DNA of 19,103 nt from Caulobacter sp. (GTDB taxonomy: Bacteria > Pseudomonadota > Alphaproteobacteria > Caulobacterales > Caulobacteraceae): contig JACMOF010000297.1 in NCBI GenBank assembly GCA_014378155.1, forward strand, positions 1 through 19,103. The letters are read 5' to 3'. Made by a program: the position numbers and the translations under genes. Under the pieces are notes generated by a model. The model did no database searches and had not been told where the DNA came from. It worked only from the letters and a program-made list of their open reading frames with translations. Positions 14,529-19,103 of this stretch are shown here, piece after piece. Numbering within the stretch: position 1 is the stretch's first letter; each line of letters begins with the position of its first letter.

Positions 14529-16505
14529 ATGATTACCGAGTTTGGCGCCTACGCCCTGATCCTGGCCTTGGTGCTGTCGGCCCTGCAGATGGGGCTGTCG
14601 GCGGTGGGCGGGGCGCGGCGGATGTCGGTCCTGACCGGCGCGGGGCAGGGCGCGGCCCTGGGCGCCTTCCTGTGCACGGGCCTGACCTTCCTGGCCCTGG
14701 TCCATGCCTTCGTGGTGTCGGACTTCTCCGTGGCCAACGTCGCGGCCAACTCCCACACCGCCAAGCCCATGCTCTACAAGGTGGCTGGCGCCTGGGGCAG
14801 CCACGAGGGCTCGATGCTGCTGTGGTGCCTGGTGCTGACGGGCTTTGGCGCGGCCATGGCGGCCTTCGGCGCCGCCCTGCCGCCGCGTCTGCGGGCCTAT
14901 GCGGTGGCGACGCAGGGCGCGCTGGGCGTGCTGTTCCTGGCCTACACCGTCTTTGCTTCCAACCCGATGACCCGGCTGGTCAACGTCCCGGTCGAGGGGG
15001 CGTCGCTCAATCCGCTGCTGCAGGACCCGGCGCTGGCCTTCCATCCGCCGTTTCTCTACTGCGGCTATGTCGGCTTCTCGGTGGTGTTTTCGTTCTCGAT
15101 GGCCGCCCTGATCGAGGGCCGGGTCGACGCCGCCTGGGCCCGCTGGGTGCGGCCCTGGACCCTGGCGGCCTGGAGCTTCCTGACCGTCGGCATCACGCTC
15201 GGCGCCTTCTGGGCCTATTACGAACTGGGCTGGGGCGGCTGGTGGTTCTGGGATCCAGTCGAGAACGCCAGCTTCATGCCGTGGCTGATCGGCACGGCGC
15301 TGCTGCACTCGGCGGTGGTGCTGGAAAAGCGCGGCGCCCTGCCGGGCTGGACCGTGTTCCTGGGGCTGGCCGCCTTCACCTTCTCGATGCTTGGCGCCTT
15401 CCTGGTGCGCTCGGGCGTGCTGACCAGCGTCCACGCCTTCGCCGTCGATCCGGCGCGGGGCATCCTGCTATTGACCATCATGGGGATCGCGGCCGGGAGT
15501 GGCTTCCTGCTGTTCGCCCTGCGCGCGCCCAGCCTGAACAGCGGCGGGTTGTTCGCCCCGGTGAGCCGCGAGAGCGCGATCGTCGTCAACAACATCATCC
15601 TGTCGACCGCCACGGCGACGGTATTGCTTGGCACGCTCTATCCTCTGATCCGCGAGGCCATGGACGGCGAAGCGGTGTCGGTCGGCCCGCCTTGGTTCAA
15701 CCTGACCTTTGTTCCCTTGATGGTGCTGGCCATGGCCATCCTGCCGGCCGGACCGCTGTTGGCCTGGAAGCGCGGCGACGCCCGGCTGGTGATGCGCCGC
15801 CTGTGGCTGGCCCTGGCCTGCGCCGCGATCCTGGGCCTGGTGGCCTTCGCCGTGATCGCGCCGCGCCATGCCCTGGCGAGCGCAGGCCTGGCCCTGGGGG
15901 TCTGGCTGGTGGCCGGCGCGGTGCTGGAGCTGGCCGAGCGGGTGCGGGCTTTCCGTGCGCCCTGGGCCGAGGTCCGGCGCCGGACCGTGGGCCTGCCGCG
16001 CGGCGCCTGGGGCATGACCCTGGCCCATGCCGGCCTTGGCCTGTTCGTGCTGGGCGCGTCGTTCGAGACCACCTGGCGCGTCGAGGCCGCTCAAGCCCTG
16101 AGCGTCGGCGGCCAGTTGAAGCTGGGCGCCTATGAGCTGGCCCTGACCGACGTCGGCGCGGTCGAGGGCGCCAACTACATCGCCGAGCGGGGGATCGTGA
16201 AGATCACCCGCGGCGGCGCTCCGATCTGCACGGCCCAGCCCGAGCGCCGCTTCTATCCGACCGGTCGCCAGACGACCTCCGAAGTGGCCATCTGTCCACG
16301 GGTGCTGGACGATCTTTATGTGGTGCTGGGCGAGCGCCGAGCGGGTGCGAACGGCCAGCCCGCCTGGCTGGTCCGCGCCTTCGTCAATCCGTGGGTTCGG
16401 CTGATCTTCCTGGGCCCGTTGATCATGGCCCTGGGCGGCCTGATCTCGCTGTCGGACCGCCGGCTGCGGTTCGGCGTGGCGCGCAAGGCGGAGACGGCGG
16501 CTTGA
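14529..16505 (+). CDS. ccmF: CcmF (CycK), haem lyase subunit of cytochrome c maturation
   Basis: The 658-residue multi-pass inner-membrane protein carries the CcmF/CcmC haem-handling WWD motif at 234-251 (GWGGWWFWDPVENASFMP). The four conserved histidines are seen: periplasmic pair H172 (FHPP) and H302 (SVHAF), and the likely transmembrane b-haem ligands H260 and H500, close to E. coli positions 173, 303, 261 and 491. The C-terminal periplasmic domain (about 515-620, ending before AFVNPWVRLIFLG) and last helix are complete. It joins haem from CcmE to apocytochrome thiols with CcmH and CcmI. The ATG at 14529 is served by GGAAGG (14517-14522), which is the right edge of the repeat. The stop TGA overlaps a possible TTG start of ccmH. 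Confidence 0.97.
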   Translation: MITEFGAYALILALVLSALQMGLSAVGGARRMSVLTGAGQGAALGAFLCTGLTFLALVHAFVVSDFSVANVAANSHTAKPMLYKVAGAWGSHEGSMLLWCLVLTGFGAAMAAFGAALPPRLRAYAVATQGALGVLFLAYTVFASNPMTRLVNVPVEGASLNPLLQDPALAFHPPFLYCGYVGFSVVFSFSMAALIEGRVDAAWARWVRPWTLAAWSFLTVGITLGAFWAYYELGWGGWWFWDPVENASFMPWLIGTALLHSAVVLEKRGALPGWTVFLGLAAFTFSMLGAFLVRSGVLTSVHAFAVDPARGILLLTIMGIAAGSGFLLFALRAPSLNSGGLFAPVSRESAIVVNNIILSTATATVLLGTLYPLIREAMDGEAVSVGPPWFNLTFVPLMVLAMAILPAGPLLAWKRGDARLVMRRLWLALACAAILGLVAFAVIAPRHALASAGLALGVWLVAGAVLELAERVRAFRAPWAEVRRRTVGLPRGAWGMTLAHAGLGLFVLGASFETTWRVEAAQALSVGGQLKLGAYELALTDVGAVEGANYIAERGIVKITRGGAPICTAQPERRFYPTGRQTTSEVAICPRVLDDLYVVLGERRAGANGQPAWLVRAFVNPWVRLIFLGPLIMALGGLISLSDRRLRFGVARKAETAA

Positions 16506-16521
16506 AGATCGCCTCCTCCTT

Positions 16522-16670
16522 TCTTCTCCCCTTGCGGGAGAAGATGGCCGCCTTAGGCGGTCGGATGAGGGGCCTCTCAAACCTGTCCACCTCGATCGTC
16601 TGCGGTGTCGACGCCGTGCGACCCCTCATCCGTCGGCTGCGCCGACACCTTCTCCCGCAAGGGGAGAAGG
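16522..16670. repeat. 149-base cruciform repeat between ccmF and ccmH (copy 2 of the family)
   Basis: The left hairpin TCTTCTCCC/GGGAGAAGA spans 16522-16544. The right hairpin CCTTCTCCC/GGGAGAAGG spans 16648-16670. A small hairpin GTCGGC/GCCGAC with loop TGC spans 16632-16646. CGGATGAGGGG (16562-16572) pairs perfectly with CCCCTCATCCG (16622-16632). The right third is nearly identical to the copy before ccmF, while the centres differ. It is open in the ccmH frame throughout, and its right flank supplies an AGGGG that can serve as the ribosome site for ccmH. Confidence 0.85.
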
Positions 16671-16684
16671 GAAGGGGTGTGCTC

Positions 16685-17134
16685 GTGGCGCTGATGGCTA
16701 TCGCCTGCATGGCGGGCGCGGCCGCCGATCCCGCCGAGCGTCTGCCTGATCCCGTGCAGGAATCCAGGGCCCGCGACCTGTTTCGCGAGGTGCGCTGCCT
16801 GGTTTGTCAGAACGAGTCGATCGACGACTCCCAAGCCGACCTGGCTGGCGACCTGCGCGGCGTGATCCGCGACCAAGTGAAGCAGGGCCGCAGCGACCGG
16901 CAGATTCGCACGTTTCTGGTCGCGCGCTATGGCGAGTTCGTGTTGCTCAAGCCGCCGTTCTCGCCGAGCAACGCCGTGCTCTGGGCCACGCCTTGGGTCG
17001 CCCTGGTTTTGGGCGGCGGGTTGATGATCGTGCTTCTGAGGCGACGGGCCACACCCGGAGCGCCCGGCGAGGACGTTGAACAGCTTTCCGAAGGCGAAGA
17101 GGCTCGTGTTCAGGCGTTGTTGAAGGATGAATGA
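16685..17134 (+). CDS. ccmH: CcmH (CycL), apocytochrome thiol-reducing subunit; start unresolved
   Basis: The core is clear: REVRCLVCQNESIDDSQADLA holds the RCxxCQ redox motif, followed by LRGVIRDQVKQGRSDRQIRTFLVARYGEFVLLKPPF and a C-terminal membrane helix (AVLWATPWVALVLGGGLMIVLLRRR). CcmH keeps the apocytochrome CxxCH cysteines reduced for haem attachment. I give the GTG at 16685 (149 residues, close to family length), with AGGGG 7 bases upstream. From it the hydrophobic export signal (VALMAIACMAGAAA) has no basic residue. Other in-frame starts are GTG 16679; GTG 16616, which gives an arginine-rich n-region encoded by the repeat; and TTG 16502, which overlaps the ccmF stop as TTGA with GGAG 8 bases upstream and reads MKIA before entering the repeat. 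Identity is secure; the N-terminus is not. There is no ccmG between ccmF and ccmH. Confidence 0.93.
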   Translation: MALMAIACMAGAAADPAERLPDPVQESRARDLFREVRCLVCQNESIDDSQADLAGDLRGVIRDQVKQGRSDRQIRTFLVARYGEFVLLKPPFSPSNAVLWATPWVALVLGGGLMIVLLRRRATPGAPGEDVEQLSEGEEARVQALLKDE

Positions 17135-17278
17135 CACGATTGCGCCGCGAAGACGCCGCAAGACCATCGTCAGCGTGGCGCAAAGATCAGTTGAAGACCA
17201 TTGCGCCTTTCGCTAGCGCAACTAGGTTCTCAGGCCAAGGACCCGGCGCAGTGCGCCGTGGGTGAGGAAAGACGTAAG
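17135..17278. other. ccmH-degP intergenic region with repeated ATTGCGCC and an inverted pair
   Basis: ATTGCGCC occurs at 17139-17146 and 17200-17207. TTGCGC (17201-17206) and GCGCAA (17216-17221) form an inverted pair around a 9-base spacer. These may be regulator or promoter elements for degP, whose relatives often respond to envelope stress, but I see no clear sigma-factor consensus. AGGAAAG (about 17265-17271) upstream of the ATG at 17279 is a reasonable ribosome site. A 44-codon frame starting at 17131 overlaps the ccmH stop as ATGA but has no recognisable content. Confidence 0.3.
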
Positions 17279-18868
17279 ATGGCTGCTAGGAAGTCTGGTT
17301 TCTTTGTCGGCGCGGTGGCTGGCGCGGGCGTGGCCTGCGCGGCCTTGGTCGGTGTCGGCATGCGCATGGGTCCGGCGAGCGCCGACGCGGCGCCGCAGGT
17401 GATCCGCACCTCTGGCGCCGCCGTGGCCGCCGCGGGTGCTCCGCCCGCGATGTTCGCTCCGCCGCCCGGCGCGCCGCTGTCGTTTGCCGACATTTTCGAA
17501 CAGGTCTCGCCCGCCGTAGTGCAGATCGACGTGACGTCCAAGGCCGCCGCCGCGCCGAAGCTGCGCATCCCAGGCCTGGAAGGCTTCGACATCGTGCCGC
17601 GCGGCCAGAAGCCCGAGGACGGCGAGGAAGCCGCCCCCGGTCCCAAGCAGCAGTCGTCGGGTTCGGGCTTCTTCATCTCGGCCGACGGTTATCTGGTCAC
17701 CAACAACCACGTCGTCGCCGACGCCGATGATGACGGCATCAATGTTGTGCTCAAGGACGGCCGCGAGCTGAAGGCCACCATCGTCGGTCGCGACGAGGGC
17801 ACCGATCTGGCGGTCCTCAAGGTGGTTGATCCCAAGGCCAAGGGCGCGGCCTTCCCCTTTGTGAATTTCGAGAACCAGGCCAAGCCGCGGGTCGGCGACT
17901 GGGTGATTACCATCGGCAACCCGTTCGGCCTGGGCGGCACCGCCACGGCCGGCATCATCTCGGCCTATAATCGCGACCTGGGCGACAGCTCGTCGACCTT
18001 CGTCGACTACATCCAGATCGACGCTCCCATCAACCGCGGCAACTCCGGCGGTCCGTCGTTCGACGTCTATGGTCGGGTGATCGGGGTCAACACCCCGATC
18101 TTCTCGCCAACCGGGGGCTCGATGGGCATCGGCTTCGCCATCCCGGCCGACGTGGCCGAGAACACCGCCAAGCAGCTGATCGCTGGCGGCAAGGTCGTGC
18201 GCGGCTATATCGGCGCCCAGATCCAGCCCTTCACCACCGAAATGGCCGAGGCCCAGGGCCTGTCGGACGTCAAGGGCGCCATCGTCGCCGACCTGGTGGC
18301 GGGTGGCCCGGCCCAGAAGGGCGGGCTGATGCCCGAGGACGTGATTACCGCCGTCAACGGCGTGGCGATCAAGAGCGGCTCGGAATTGACTCGCGAAGTG
18401 GCCAAGGGCCGTCCGGGCGACACCCTGAAGCTGTCGGTCCTGCGCGGCGGCAAGCCCCGCACGGTCGAGATCAAGTCGGGCGTCCGGCCGACCGAGAAGG
18501 AACTGGCGGTCGATGGCGACAACACCGACCAGAACGGTGGCGAAACCCCGACCAAGCCGCAGACCCAGAAGTCCGAAGCCCTGGGCATGAGCCTGGCGCC
18601 GATCGATGACGCGGCCCGTCGAACCTACAGCATTGACCCCACCGTCAAGGGCGTGCTGATCGATGGCGTCAAGGTCAACTCCGACGCTGGCGAGAAGGGC
18701 CTGCGCAAGGGCGACGTCCTGACCAGCGTCAATGGCGATCCTGTCGCGAGCGCGTCGCAGGTTTCGGCGGCCGTCGAGGCGGCCAAGAAGCTGCAGCGTC
18801 CCAGCGTCAATCTTCGCATCGTCCGCGCCGGTCGTCCGACGATCGTGCCGCTGAAGATCGCGCCGTAG
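17279..18868 (+). CDS. degP: DegP/HtrA periplasmic serine protease with two PDZ domains
   Basis: The ATG at 17279 (529 residues) gives MAARKSGFFVGAVAGAGVACAAL, a normal export or anchor sequence, with AGGAAAG upstream; the frame stays open to 17201 but without such a site. The trypsin-like domain (about 68-290) has the catalytic triad H144 (TNNHVV), D176 (GTDLAVLKV) and S256 (RGNSGGPS). An insert of about 40 residues lies before the histidine (about 88-127), where HtrA proteins have their LA-type loop. PDZ1 spans about 300-395 (GYIGAQIQPFT, LMPEDVITAVNGV). An acidic, glutamine/threonine-rich linker (about 405-430) leads to PDZ2 (about 435-525, LRKGDVLTSVNGDPV). It degrades or refolds damaged envelope proteins. 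Its place after ccmH matches the rhizobial cycHJKL-degP order. It is followed by two hairpins. Confidence 0.95.
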   Translation: MAARKSGFFVGAVAGAGVACAALVGVGMRMGPASADAAPQVIRTSGAAVAAAGAPPAMFAPPPGAPLSFADIFEQVSPAVVQIDVTSKAAAAPKLRIPGLEGFDIVPRGQKPEDGEEAAPGPKQQSSGSGFFISADGYLVTNNHVVADADDDGINVVLKDGRELKATIVGRDEGTDLAVLKVVDPKAKGAAFPFVNFENQAKPRVGDWVITIGNPFGLGGTATAGIISAYNRDLGDSSSTFVDYIQIDAPINRGNSGGPSFDVYGRVIGVNTPIFSPTGGSMGIGFAIPADVAENTAKQLIAGGKVVRGYIGAQIQPFTTEMAEAQGLSDVKGAIVADLVAGGPAQKGGLMPEDVITAVNGVAIKSGSELTREVAKGRPGDTLKLSVLRGGKPRTVEIKSGVRPTEKELAVDGDNTDQNGGETPTKPQTQKSEALGMSLAPIDDAARRTYSIDPTVKGVLIDGVKVNSDAGEKGLRKGDVLTSVNGDPVASASQVSAAVEAAKKLQRPSVNLRIVRAGRPTIVPLKIAP

Positions 18869-18888
18869 GGCTCGGCGCGGAACACCGT

Positions 18889-18912
18889 CGCGCGGGGGCT
18901 TTCCCCCGCGCG
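18889..18912 (+). terminator. GC-rich hairpin just after degP
   Basis: CGCGCGGGGG (18889-18898), loop CTTT, CCCCCGCGCG (18903-18912): a perfect 10-base stem starting 21 bases after the degP stop. No T-run follows, so on its own it may stabilise the 3' end or pause polymerase rather than terminate. Confidence 0.5.
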
Positions 18913-18952
18913 CGGATCACGTCACCATCCGTGCCGTGGCGACGAACACGAC

Positions 18953-18985
18953 GGGGGCGTCGCCGATTCGGTGACGCCCCCTTTT
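18953..18985 (+). terminator. Intrinsic terminator downstream of degP
   Basis: GGGGGCGTCGCC (18953-18964), loop GATTC, GGTGACGCCCCC (18970-18981): a 12-base stem with one G-U pair, followed by TTTT (18982-18985). This is a good rho-independent terminator for the ccm-degP transcript. It ends only 32 bases before the next start codon. Confidence 0.8.
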
Positions 18986-19017
18986 CGTGTGCCAGGGCGT
19001 GCATCCAGGGGCCTGAA

Positions 19018-19103
19018 ATGCGTATTCTGATCATCGAAGACGATCTCGAAGCGGCCGGCGCCATGAGCCACGGCCTGACCGAGGCCGGCCATCAATGCGT
19101 TCA
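19018..19103 (+). CDS. OmpR-family response regulator, N-terminal fragment (runs off the window)
   Basis: Only the first 28 codons are present: MRILIIEDDLEAAGAMSHGL and on, the opening beta strand and acidic pocket (E7, D8, D9) of a receiver domain. The ATG has AGGGG 6 bases upstream (19007-19011). In rhizobia the cycHJKL-degP cluster is followed by a two-component pair (feuPQ), so this is probably the matching regulator. The family assignment rests on a short piece and the neighbour order; the output domain is outside the window. Confidence 0.8.
   Translation, partial: MRILIIEDDLEAAGAMSHGLTEAGHQCV

Noticed and set aside
14475..15434. 319-codon minus-strand frame over ccmF
   Set aside because: It is an antisense shadow, glutamine/histidine/arginine-rich, opposite a gene with conserved haem-handling motifs.
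17131..17265. 44-codon frame overlapping the ccmH stop as ATGA
   Set aside because: It has no homology-like content, signal or membrane segment. The overlap may be chance, and the region is better explained as degP upstream DNA.
1..19103. CRISPR array, tRNA, rRNA or insertion sequence with transposase
   Set aside because: I saw no regularly spaced direct repeats, no tRNA-like cloverleaf, no rRNA signature and no transposase motif. The repeats present are palindromic junction elements.

Overview
The window is very GC-rich with dense, mostly co-directional genes. It looks like an alphaproteobacterium of the Caulobacter/Phenylobacterium group. Three things point there: a gene transfer agent (GTA) tail-tip module, a ccmI-ccmE-ccmF-ccmH (cycHJKL) cytochrome c maturation cluster followed by a degP-type protease and an OmpR-family regulator, and several hairpin-rich intergenic repeats of the kind common in caulobacters. 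The assignment comes from gene content and style, not from a database match.

Layout. (1) 87-5774, plus strand: the 3' end of a GTA cluster, with a distal tail protein (DUF2460), a hub protein (DUF2163), an NlpC/P60 peptidase and a 1272-residue 'megatron' tail-tip protein with a TIM-barrel-like domain. The first three genes overlap as TGATG stop/start pairs. (2) 5856-6788: a DnaJ-type co-chaperone starting at TTG. (3) 6800-8113, minus strand: an unrecognised multi-pass membrane protein. (4) 8335-10953, plus strand: a PepSY-domain periplasmic protein, an OmpR-family response regulator and a PhoQ-like histidine kinase. A direct repeat typical of OmpR-family binding sites and a -10 element sit just before the first ATG, suggesting autoregulation and a leaderless message. 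(5) 11261-12676: an unrecognised helical cytoplasmic protein. (6) 12732-17134: ccmI, ccmE, ccmF and ccmH, the haem lyase branch of System I cytochrome c maturation; ccmG is not here. (7) 17279-18868: a DegP/HtrA protease with two PDZ domains, closed by two hairpins, the second a good intrinsic terminator. (8) 19018 to the end: the start of another OmpR-family response regulator.

The most striking non-gene signal is five hairpin-rich palindromic elements of four different designs in 19 kb. All sit at junctions between co-directional genes. One lies at the hub/peptidase junction and is either translated as the first 44 codons of the GTA peptidase or supplies a new GTG start. Two related copies flank ccmF; one of them supplies its Shine-Dalgarno sequence, and the other blurs where ccmH begins and what its signal peptide is. 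One lies between the response regulator and its kinase, and one with 35-base terminal inverted repeats follows the kinase.

I did not find a clear new defence or mobile system. The two unrecognised proteins and the repeat/gene-start interplay are the parts most worth following up.
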